Shown here: piece after piece, positions 1 through 5,610 of the stretch
How positions within the stretch are numbered: position 1 is the first letter of the stretch
Layout of the letters: every line of letters begins with the position of its first letter
Assembly (NCBI GenBank): GCA_964487445.1
Contig: CAZAQG010000035.1
Span: 1 to 25,635, forward strand
Direction of reading: 5' to 3'
DNA length: 25,635 bases
DNA from: BMS3Abin12 sp964487445
Lineage (GTDB): Bacteria > Pseudomonadota > Gammaproteobacteria > 21-64-14
Position numbers and translations under genes: made by a program
Notes under the pieces: model-generated
Seen by the model: the letters and a program-made list of their open reading frames with translations, nothing else
Database searches by the model: none
What the model was told of the DNA's origin: nothing

Positions 1-459
1 GTAGCCGACGATGGTGGTACCGGCCCCGTCGATACCCCGTGCGAGCGTCGTATCCGCACTCGGATAGTTCAGGGTTGTCCATGTGGGGCCGGACGGATCA
101 CGGACAAATCCATGCGGATTGCCGTCGGCAGCGTAGTAGTGGCCGACGATCTGTCCGCTGTCGTTGATCCCATAGGCGCGGGTATCCGACCACCCATTCG
201 TGTCGGGTTTGGCGTTCGGATCCTCGATCGAAGAGAAGGTTCCGCGATCATAGAGAAACCCGTGCTCGCTCGAGGAATCGTAGTAGTAGCCGACGATTTG
301 TCCGCTGTCGTTGATGCCCGTTGCGCCGGAATCGGTCGCGCCGGAGAAGGGGGCATCGATCGTCTGAAAACGGTAGGTGGCGGCCTGAGCGGTGAACGGT
401 GCCCCCAGGAGCAGCGTCGCGAGCAGTGCGGCGGGTATTGAAATGGTCGGTCCGGTCAT
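1..459 (-). CDS. Secreted HAF-repeat protein (partial, C-terminus beyond window)
   Basis: The frame is open from the ATG at 459 to the window edge, giving 153 residues of an incomplete protein. The first 26 residues form a signal peptide (hydrophobic AALLATLLLGAPF, then AQA before the mature ATYRF). The mature part carries two copies of a roughly 49-residue unit with the core GINDSGQIVG-(Y/H)YY followed by HGF(L/V)-(Y/R)D, and a third diverged copy begins at the edge (GIDGAGTTIVGY). This is the pattern of the 'HAF' extracellular repeat family, probable beta-propeller surface proteins of unknown function. A GGGGAGG ribosome site lies about 8 bases before the ATG. The gene follows the PEP-CTERM-type gene on the same strand but is separated from it by a terminator, so it probably has its own promoter. 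HAF proteins often end in a PEP-CTERM tail; that end is not visible here. Confidence 0.85.
   Translation of the reverse strand, partial: MTGPTISIPAALLATLLLGAPFTAQAATYRFQTIDAPFSGATDSGATGINDSGQIVGYYYDSSSEHGFLYDRGTFSSIEDPNAKPDTNGWSDTRAYGINDSGQIVGHYYAADGNPHGFVRDPSGPTWTTLNYPSADTTLARGIDGAGTTIVGY
141..320 (-). repeat. DNA-level direct repeat inside the HAF gene
   Basis: Two near-identical stretches of about 30 bases start near 142 and 289 (period 147 bases, 49 codons). They encode the GINDSGQIVG core, and a diverged third copy starts at base 4. The conservation at DNA level suggests fairly recent internal duplication. Confidence 0.75.
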
Positions 460-518
460 GGGGCGTAGCCTCCCCGGGAGGGTGTCGTGCCCGCTTTCCC
501 TGCTCGGTGGGCGCGTCG

Positions 519-545
519 AAAAAAGACGCCACCTGGCGGTGGCGT
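519..545 (-). terminator. Intrinsic terminator after the PEP-CTERM-type gene
   Basis: Read on the minus strand, the 8-bp stem ACGCCACC / GGTGGCGT (545-538 with 533-526) closes a 4-base loop and is followed at once by CTTTTTT (525-519). This is a classical Rho-independent terminator. It lies about 70 bases past the stop codon of the 616-1509 gene and about 60 bases before the HAF gene start, so it should uncouple the two genes. Confidence 0.85.
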
Positions 546-615
546 GGGGTGATGGATTTTTCATTGCCTTCTTTAATGTGTGTTCTCGTTTGTAGTTCCC
601 CGGCCTTTCCTTCCC

Positions 616-1509
616 TCAGTCCCGGTCCACCGATTGGTTCTTGCGCCGCTTGCGCCGGTTGGCACCGGCCAGTCCCAGCATCCCGGCGCCCAGAAGCAGG
701 ACGGTGCCGGGATCGGGCACGGTGATGTGCTGGTCGATGCTGAACCCGATGCTGGAGTTCGGCCCCCCGGCCGGCTGGAGGGTGAAGTCCCACTGGCGGG
801 CGTAGGTGACGTCACCGACCGTCCCGCTGCCACTGTTGCCGAGGGTCGTGGGACTGCCGTTGCCCAGGCTGTCGACGATGTCCGAATCGAGGCCGATCTC
901 CCACCGCGACGGCATAGGCGACACCGCGTCGGTGAGGATCATGCCGCCGTCGCTCTGCACGATGGTGTTGGCGTTGACGGCCGTGCCCGTATCGTTGGCG
1001 TAGTTGCCCGACAGGTCGAAGTCGCTGTACTGGAAGACGTGAAGGTCCCTGCCCGTCTGGGTCAGATTGGTGAAGGTGATCTGGGTGGCGAGGTCCGACA
1101 TCTTGCTGCCGGGGGCGCCCCCGGAGAGGCTCAGACCCAGTTCGATCTTGAATCCGGGGGTGCCATACAACAGCGCCAAGTGGTCATCGCCCGAGTTGAG
1201 GTTGGCATCGGTGGCCTTTGCGCCAAGCAGGGGAAGCGTGTCGAGTCCCCTTTCGCTGCTGCCGGACCCGATCCGGCCCCAGAACCATTGTTGATAGAGC
1301 TGGTTGACGCCATCCACCTTCCAATGCGAAATCCCGTCGGTGCTAATGGGATCGACCGTGATGCTGCTGTTCTGATCGGTCAGCGTGTAGACGGTCGCTT
1401 GGGCGAGCGGCATGGCCGCCGCGAGCACGGCTCCCGACAGGGTCAGCAAGGCCCGGCGCCGCCACAGCGCGGCTGCGGATCGCGAATTCCCGACGCGGTG
1501 TGGTTTCAT
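616..1509 (-). CDS. PEP-CTERM sorting-domain surface protein
   Basis: A 297-residue secreted protein. Residues 1-38 are an Arg-rich N-region followed by a hydrophobic signal peptide ending AQA. The middle is a Gly/Ser/Asp/Thr/Asn-rich, cysteine-free beta-type domain. The end has the tripartite PEP-CTERM architecture: VPDPGT at about 264, a hydrophobic segment LLLGAGMLGLAG, then a basic cluster RRKRRK. The motif reads PDP, not the usual PEP. Such tails are processed by exosortase; this window encodes one at 8240-9814. The frame is open upstream to 1758, but the ATG at 1509 is preferred because GAGGAAT lies 9 bases before it and a signal peptide follows directly. A sigma-54 promoter is at 1602-1617 and a terminator follows at 519-545, so it is probably transcribed alone. 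It is a likely matrix or floc protein; its exact function is unknown. Confidence 0.88.
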   Translation of the reverse strand: MKPHRVGNSRSAAALWRRRALLTLSGAVLAAAMPLAQATVYTLTDQNSSITVDPISTDGISHWKVDGVNQLYQQWFWGRIGSGSSERGLDTLPLLGAKATDANLNSGDDHLALLYGTPGFKIELGLSLSGGAPGSKMSDLATQITFTNLTQTGRDLHVFQYSDFDLSGNYANDTGTAVNANTIVQSDGGMILTDAVSPMPSRWEIGLDSDIVDSLGNGSPTTLGNSGSGTVGDVTYARQWDFTLQPAGGPNSSIGFSIDQHITVPDPGTVLLLGAGMLGLAGANRRKRRKNQSVDRD

Positions 1510-1570
1510 GGTCCGATATTCCTCTTCACGTGAATGTCTCATGGTCGGTCCGCTTGTTGGTCGTGTTACC

Positions 1571-1588
1571 CGGTACCGGAGAGTACCG
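1571..1588 (-). promoter_or_regulatory. Hairpin at predicted mRNA 5' end of PEP-CTERM-type gene
   Basis: CGGTAC / GTACCG form a 6-bp stem around a 6-base loop. From the sigma-54 element the predicted start of transcription is near 1591, so this stem would occupy about nucleotides +4 to +21 of the leader. Such a 5' stem could stabilise the message; that role is inferred. Confidence 0.4.
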
Positions 1589-1601
1589 CTGTCAAATAAA
1601 T

Positions 1602-1617
1602 AGCAAGGACCGTGCCA
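1602..1617 (-). promoter_or_regulatory. Sigma-54 (-24/-12) promoter for the PEP-CTERM-type gene
   Basis: On the minus strand the sequence is TGGCACGGTCCTTGCT, which matches the RpoN consensus TGGCAC-G-N4-TTGC(A/T) at every conserved position with exact GG-N10-GC spacing. It lies about 93 bases before the ATG at 1509. In a Zoogloea EPS/PEP-CTERM system, sigma-54 with the PrsK/PrsR two-component pair is reported to control PEP-CTERM protein expression, so the same logic is likely here. No prsK/prsR genes lie in the window. Confidence 0.88.
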
Positions 1618-1691
1618 AGCAGCAAGAACCTTTCGGAAAACAGTAAGTTCGAAAATGAAGTCGAGGGTCGACCTGGGCCATGCGTGGAGAA

Positions 1692-1819
1692 GTGTAAAAA
1701 AACCTGACAGTTGAAAAAGGGTGGATAATCTCCACCAATCATAGAAGGCGTTGTTCATAAAGAAAATTATTTTTGGACTCGATTAGCAACCCGACGATTC
1801 GGTGTAAAAAAAATGGACA
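1692..1819. repeat. Imperfect 18-base direct repeat upstream of the sigma-54 promoter
   Basis: The 18-base segments at 1692-1709 and 1802-1819 both begin GTGTAAAAAAA and end GACA, with 15 of 18 positions identical. They lie about 100-118 and 211-228 bases upstream of the predicted sigma-54 start, the distance range of enhancer-binding-protein sites. The role is speculative. Confidence 0.35.
1714..1736 (-). terminator. Possible intrinsic terminator in the divergent region, minus strand
   Basis: On the minus strand GGTGGA-GATTA-TCCACC forms a 6-bp stem followed by CTTTTTC. No gene on this strand lies just upstream of it. It could block antisense or read-through transcription from the operon side before the sigma-54 promoter. 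The stem is short, so confidence is modest. Confidence 0.4.
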
Positions 1820-1943
1820 CTTCGGCCAGACCGACCAACCGGTGACCGATGTACACGATTGCGGGTTATTACCTTGGCGGGAAAGGGCTTGTCATATGAG
1901 AATGATACCTTCACCATTGAAATCCGGACAGGAACTGAAACGT

Positions 1944-1967
1944 GAAGTTCCTTTGGAAGTTCCTTTG
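1944..1967. repeat. Tandem 12-base repeat in front of the EPS operon
   Basis: GAAGTTCCTTTG occurs twice head to tail. AGGAACT at 1930-1936 is the inverse complement of the AGTTCCT inside each copy, so stem-loops or a symmetric protein-binding site are possible. It lies about 120 bases before the first gene of the rightward operon. Confidence 0.6.
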
Positions 1968-2086
1968 TTCGGGGCGCGCGGAAGGCGGGAGACTCATCGG
2001 GGGGATTCAACATTCGGGGAACCGTAGCCGATGAGGGGTCCGGGCGGGCGGGTCGTGATCGTGGACCATGCGGTAGGGGGGGGAAG

Positions 2087-2707
2087 GTGAAAGGTTCAGC
2101 GCAAAAAGTCTTGGTGGGGATGCTCTGTGCGGTCGCGGTGCTTCTGGCCGGCTGCGCCGGCACGGGCCCCGGTGCGGGCGCCAAGGCGGCGACCGGGGTG
2201 GCCCCGGAGTACGTCATCGGCCCCGGGGATTCCCTGAAGATCTTCGTCTGGCACAACCCGGAGGTCTCTGTCACGGTGCCGGTGCGTCCCGACGGGCGCA
2301 TCTCGATTCCGCTGGTTCAGGACCTCGTCGCCAGCGACAAGACGCCGACGCAGTTGGCGCACGAGATCGAGAAGCGGCTCGCACGCTACATCAAGAACCC
2401 CATGGTGACCGTGATCGTCACCGGCTACGTGGGGACCTTCGGAAATCAGATTCGCGTCGTCGGGCAGGCCGTGAAAGCGCAGGCACTGCCCTATCGCCAG
2501 GGGATGACGCTGCTCGATGTCATGATCGCGGTCGGCGGCCTGACCCAATACGCGGCCGGCAACCGGGCGGTCGTGGTGCGCAGGATCGGCGGCAAGGAGG
2601 TCAAGATCCCCGTGAAGCTGGGCAGCCTGCTGGACGGCGGGGATATCAACGCGAATATCCCGATGCGCCCGGGTGACATCCTCATCATCCCCGAGTCCTG
2701 GTTCTAA
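2087..2707 (+). CDS. XrtA-type polysaccharide export outer-membrane lipoprotein (Wza/EpsE-like)
   Basis: A 206-residue lipoprotein that should form or belong to the outer-membrane EPS export channel. Residues 1-23 are a lipoprotein signal with lipobox LLAGC (Cys23). A Poly_export (PES) domain follows at about 42-112 (YVIGPGDSLKIFVW; VRPDGRISIPLV). An SLBB-type domain follows at about 119-150 (IRVVGQ...GMTLLDVMIAVGG), and the protein ends in RPGDILIIPESWF. It is much shorter than E. coli Wza and lacks the C-terminal amphipathic helix region, as expected for the short exosortase-linked family. The GTG at 2087 directly follows a G-rich ribosome site; the ATG at residue 12 would destroy the basic N-region of the signal, so GTG is preferred. 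It is the first gene of the rightward operon, 27 bases before the chain-length gene. Confidence 0.92.
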   Translation: MKGSAQKVLVGMLCAVAVLLAGCAGTGPGAGAKAATGVAPEYVIGPGDSLKIFVWHNPEVSVTVPVRPDGRISIPLVQDLVASDKTPTQLAHEIEKRLARYIKNPMVTVIVTGYVGTFGNQIRVVGQAVKAQALPYRQGMTLLDVMIAVGGLTQYAAGNRAVVVRRIGGKEVKIPVKLGSLLDGGDINANIPMRPGDILIIPESWF

Positions 2708-2734
2708 ACCGATTCGAGGTCCGGTGATCGCATC

Positions 2735-4270
2735 ATGAACGAGATCGTCTCGCAATTGATGAACTACGCCTACGGCGCATGGCGCTACCGCTGGTACGGC
2801 GTCGTCGTTGCGTGGCTGGTCTGCCTCGCCGGGTGGACCTGGCTCCATTTCCAACCCAACATCTATCGCGCCACCGCCCAGGTCTACGTGGACACGGATA
2901 CCGTCCTGCGTCCCCTGCTCGCGGGGATGGTGGTGCAGCCGAATGTCCGGGGTAAAGTGGACCTCGTCACCAGGGTGCTCCTGAGCCGGCCGAACCTGGA
3001 GAAGGTCGTGCGCTCGACCGACTTGGATCTGCGGGCCGGGACGCCCGAGCGAATGGAGCGGTTGCTGCTCGAGTTGGATCGACGCATCGGCATACGGGGG
3101 ACGCGGCGCGACAACTTCTACACGATTTCCTACGTCGATCGCAATCCCGCGATGGCCAAGCGCGTCGTGCAGAATCTGCTCAACGGCTTTGTCGAGAACA
3201 CGCTCGGCGCGGGCCGCGCGGATTCCAATACGGCGCAGCGGTTCCTGGATCGGCAGATCAAGGCCTACGAGGAGAAGCTCAACGCCGATGAAAATCGGTT
3301 GCGGGATTTCAAGCAGAAGCACGTCGGTACGATGCCGCAGCAGGGCAGGGACTACTACAACCGCCTGCAGGGCGCGATGGCCGAATTGCAGAATGCGAAG
3401 CTGCAGCTCGCCGAGGCGGAACGTACCCGGGATACGCTGAGCAAGGAGTTGAGCGGGAACGAACCGACCTTCGGCATCATGTCGGAGGTCGGCGGTTCCG
3501 GCGGACCGCTGGATGCGCGCATCAACGCGCTGCAGTCCCGCCTCGACGACCTCCTGCTCCGGTATACGGACCGGCATCCGGATGTGATCGCGGTGAAGGC
3601 GCAGTTGAAGGAACTCGAGGCGCAACGCAAGAAGAAGTCGGCAAGGCTCGCCGCCTCGGGTGTCATCGGCGGGATCGCCGAGAATCCCGTCTACCAGAAG
3701 CTGAAGATTTCCCTGAACGAGACGCAGGCGAAAACCGCGGGGCTGCGTGTCAAGGTCCGGATATACCAGAAGCGCGTGGATTACTTGAGGAAGATGGTCA
3801 ATATAATCCCGGCGGTCGAGGCGCAACTCGCACGCCTCAATCGGAATTACAGCGTGACCCGCAGCCAGTACAACGACCTGATCAAGCGGCGCGAGCGGGC
3901 GAAGATGACGCAGCAGGCCGAACAGAGTTCCGGCGATATCAAGTTCAAGATCATCGATCCTCCGTTCGTGGCGCAGAAACCGGTGGCGCCGAAGCGGCTG
4001 TTGCTGGCGTCGGTGATCCTCCTCGGCGGCCTCGGCGCCGGGCTGGGTTTCGCGTTCTTTCTGTCGCAACTCAAGCCCACTTTCAACGACCGTCGTGTGC
4101 TGCGGCGCGTGACCGGGTTCCCGGTGCTGGGAACCGTCGGGACCGTGTTCATGGGCGGCGCGCTCGCCAGGCGGAGAATCGATGCGACGTTGCTGGTCAT
4201 AACGGTGTTGTTGTTGATCGGCGCCTATGTCGGCGGCGTGGCTCTGACGGTACTGAAGGTCGGCGCGTGA
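2735..4270 (+). CDS. XrtA-system polysaccharide chain-length determinant (Wzz/PCP family)
   Basis: A 511-residue inner-membrane polysaccharide co-polymerase. A first membrane segment spans about 19-37 (WYGVVVAWLVCLAGWTWL), followed by a Wzz-type periplasmic domain (YRATAQVYVDTDTVLRPLL). A long coiled-coil-rich middle section (about 165-400) is rich in Lys, Glu, Gln and Arg. Next comes the Pro-rich PCP motif IIDPPFVAQKPVAPKR, a second membrane segment at about 423-444, and an extra hydrophobic segment at about 485-508. No kinase motif is fused; the kinase is the next gene, 30 bases downstream, which makes a split Wzc pair. The protein sets EPS chain length and docks the kinase on its cytoplasmic face. 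The start is supported by GGTGA about 9 bases upstream. Confidence 0.93.
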   Translation: MNEIVSQLMNYAYGAWRYRWYGVVVAWLVCLAGWTWLHFQPNIYRATAQVYVDTDTVLRPLLAGMVVQPNVRGKVDLVTRVLLSRPNLEKVVRSTDLDLRAGTPERMERLLLELDRRIGIRGTRRDNFYTISYVDRNPAMAKRVVQNLLNGFVENTLGAGRADSNTAQRFLDRQIKAYEEKLNADENRLRDFKQKHVGTMPQQGRDYYNRLQGAMAELQNAKLQLAEAERTRDTLSKELSGNEPTFGIMSEVGGSGGPLDARINALQSRLDDLLLRYTDRHPDVIAVKAQLKELEAQRKKKSARLAASGVIGGIAENPVYQKLKISLNETQAKTAGLRVKVRIYQKRVDYLRKMVNIIPAVEAQLARLNRNYSVTRSQYNDLIKRRERAKMTQQAEQSSGDIKFKIIDPPFVAQKPVAPKRLLLASVILLGGLGAGLGFAFFLSQLKPTFNDRRVLRRVTGFPVLGTVGTVFMGGALARRRIDATLLVITVLLLIGAYVGGVALTVLKVGA

Positions 4271-4300
4271 GACGGTGCGCGCCCGGACGAGAGTGTTGCT

Positions 4301-5245
4301 ATGAGTATCATTGAAAAGGCGATCAACCTGGCGAACGGAAAGGGCGCTCGCGGCAAGGCCGGCGCGGTGCCGGTGGATCCGCAGTTTACGCCCGTTCGGG
4401 CGGGTGCCGAGGGTCGCGCGGGGTCGGCCGAGGCGCCGCCGGCCGCGAAGTCGGCGCTCGCGGGCGCCGGATCGGCGACGCCGGATGAGGGGGGGGCGCA
4501 AAGGCGCGGCCCGCGAATCTCGCGGAGCGTGACGGTCGACGTGCAGCGGCTGGCGGGGTTGGGGATCGCGCCCGGACCGGACGTCGATCGGCAGGTCCAT
4601 GCCCGGATCACGGAGGAGTTCCGCCGGATCAAGCGCCCGCTCCTGATCAACGCATTCGAGCAGGGTCCCGGCGCGCCGCCGGGCGGAAACCTGGTGATGG
4701 TGACCAGCGCCGTGGCCGGTGAAGGCAAGACGTTCTGTTCCGTCAATATCGCCATGAGCATCGCTATGGAGCGCGACCGGAGGGTGTTGCTGGTGGATGC
4801 GGATCTGCAACGGCCCAACGTTGCACACATGTTGGGAATCCCGGGTGATAGGGGGCTGGTGGATCTGCTGGAGGATCCGTCCCTGGACCTGAGCGACGTG
4901 CTGTTGCAGACGGATATCCCACGGCTCAGCGTGCTCCCTGCCGGGAAACGGCACCCATATGGGACCGAACTGCTGGCCAGCAACGCCATGAAGGAACTGG
5001 CGGCGGGACTCTCCGAGCGCTATCCCGACCGGCTGGTTCTCTTCGATTCCCCTCCCCTGCTTGCGGCGACCCAGGCGGTGGTGCTGGTGGAGCTCGCCGG
5101 ACAGATCGTGATGGTGGTGGCGGCCGGCGGTACGCCTCAGGATGCAGTGACCGAGGCGTTGGCGTTGCTGGACACGAAGAAGCCCGTCGGGCTCGTCCTC
5201 AACCGATATCCGCGCATGTTCCAGCCCGAATACTATTACGGGTGA
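4301..5245 (+). CDS. XrtA-associated tyrosine autokinase (BY-kinase, CpsD/CapB type)
   Basis: A 314-residue cytoplasmic bacterial tyrosine kinase. The N-terminal ~90 residues form a Gly/Ala-rich linker after the short conserved start MSIIEKAINLA. The P-loop fold follows: Walker A AVAGEGKT (about 137-144), Walker A' LLVDADLQ (about 163-170) and Walker B LVLFDSPP (about 245-252). The C-terminus has clustered tyrosines (Y303, Y311-Y313), the expected autophosphorylation cluster, though shorter than in Wzc. Cycles of phosphorylation with the chain-length protein would gate polymerisation and export. The ATG has GACGAGAG about 6 bases upstream. The stop codon lies inside an 18-base perfect palindrome (5240-5257). 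Confidence 0.93.
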   Translation: MSIIEKAINLANGKGARGKAGAVPVDPQFTPVRAGAEGRAGSAEAPPAAKSALAGAGSATPDEGGAQRRGPRISRSVTVDVQRLAGLGIAPGPDVDRQVHARITEEFRRIKRPLLINAFEQGPGAPPGGNLVMVTSAVAGEGKTFCSVNIAMSIAMERDRRVLLVDADLQRPNVAHMLGIPGDRGLVDLLEDPSLDLSDVLLQTDIPRLSVLPAGKRHPYGTELLASNAMKELAAGLSERYPDRLVLFDSPPLLAATQAVVLVELAGQIVMVVAAGGTPQDAVTEALALLDTKKPVGLVLNRYPRMFQPEYYYG

Positions 5246-5257
5246 TCGCGATCACCC
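5240..5257. repeat. 18-base perfect palindrome over the kinase stop codon
   Basis: GGGTGATCGCGATCACCC is perfectly self-complementary with no loop; the TGA at 5243-5245 is the stop codon of the kinase. It may be a dimeric repressor site or a cruciform/RNA stem. There is no U-tract, so it is not a classical terminator. Confidence 0.7.
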
Positions 5258-5610
5258 GCTCGGCCGGGAGTCTGTCGGACTTGGGAGGTTCTACCGCGGC
5301 GGCGGGAGATCGGTCCATTTTTTCGATCATCTTCGTTGAATAGTGCCCGCTATTCGCCTCGAACGATCGAAAAACCGTCCTCGATTTCCCCCTCGCCTCG
5401 CTATGAACCCCTGAGTCCGACGGATTCCCGGGGGTGCGGCACGATGCGGCGTCACCCATCCCGGCGGATCCGCAGCGGCTCCTGCCGGTCGCCACTCGGG
5501 GTTCGTCGGAGTGGAGGAGAGGTGCAGGGGGGGCCGGCGGGGCAGGTTGACGGTGGTCCAAAACGAAAGCGGCCTGAAGACGGCCTGAAATACAGGCAAG
5601 GACTCTGCTG
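5246..5610 (+). other. Intergenic region between kinase and outer-membrane barrel gene
   Basis: 365 bases, the longest gap inside the main operon. It holds the 18-base palindrome overlapping the kinase stop and the 56-base imperfect hairpin at 5319-5374. Close to the next gene CGGCCTGAA occurs twice, followed by the small inverted pair CCTG / CAGG. A plus-strand frame from 5336 exists but its composition (Arg/Ser/Pro/Gly) is that of a chance frame. An internal promoter is possible; none is clear. Confidence 0.6.
5319..5374. repeat. 56-base interrupted inverted repeat
   Basis: Three nested paired arms: TTTTTCGATC (5319-5328) with GATCGAAAAA (5365-5374), TTCG (5332-5335) with CGAA (5360-5363), and GAATAG (5338-5343) with CTATTC (5350-5355) around the loop TGCCCG. 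In total 20 bp. The U-run is on the 5' side and the A-run on the 3' side, so neither strand reads as a normal intrinsic terminator. Confidence 0.7.

Larger units (their letters stand above)
1510..2086. other. Divergent control region between PEP-CTERM-type gene and EPS operon
   Basis: 577 bases without a convincing gene. It is AT-richer than its surroundings between about 1600 and 1970. It holds the minus-strand sigma-54 promoter, the 5' leader hairpin, the A-tract direct repeats, a possible minus-strand terminator, and the 12-base tandem repeat at 1944-1967. The promoter for the rightward operon must lie here, but I found no clear -35/-10 pair for it. Confidence 0.7.

Noticed and set aside
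580..1533. 317-codon plus-strand frame over the PEP-CTERM-type gene
   Set aside because: The opposite strand encodes a signal peptide and sorting tail with ribosome site, promoter and terminator; this frame shows none.
1875..1888. Sigma-54-like site (TTGGCGGG...GGCTTG) before the EPS operon
   Set aside because: GG and GC are only 9 bases apart instead of 10 and the -12 half is poor, so it is probably not functional.
1773..2027. 84-codon plus-strand frame in the divergent region
   Set aside because: No ribosome site and no recognisable protein; it spans the tandem repeats and control elements.
2096..4954. 952-codon open frame on the minus strand
   Set aside because: It lies antisense over three well-supported genes. 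Its composition is Arg/His/Asp/Pro-rich with no domain, as expected for the complement of GC-rich codons.
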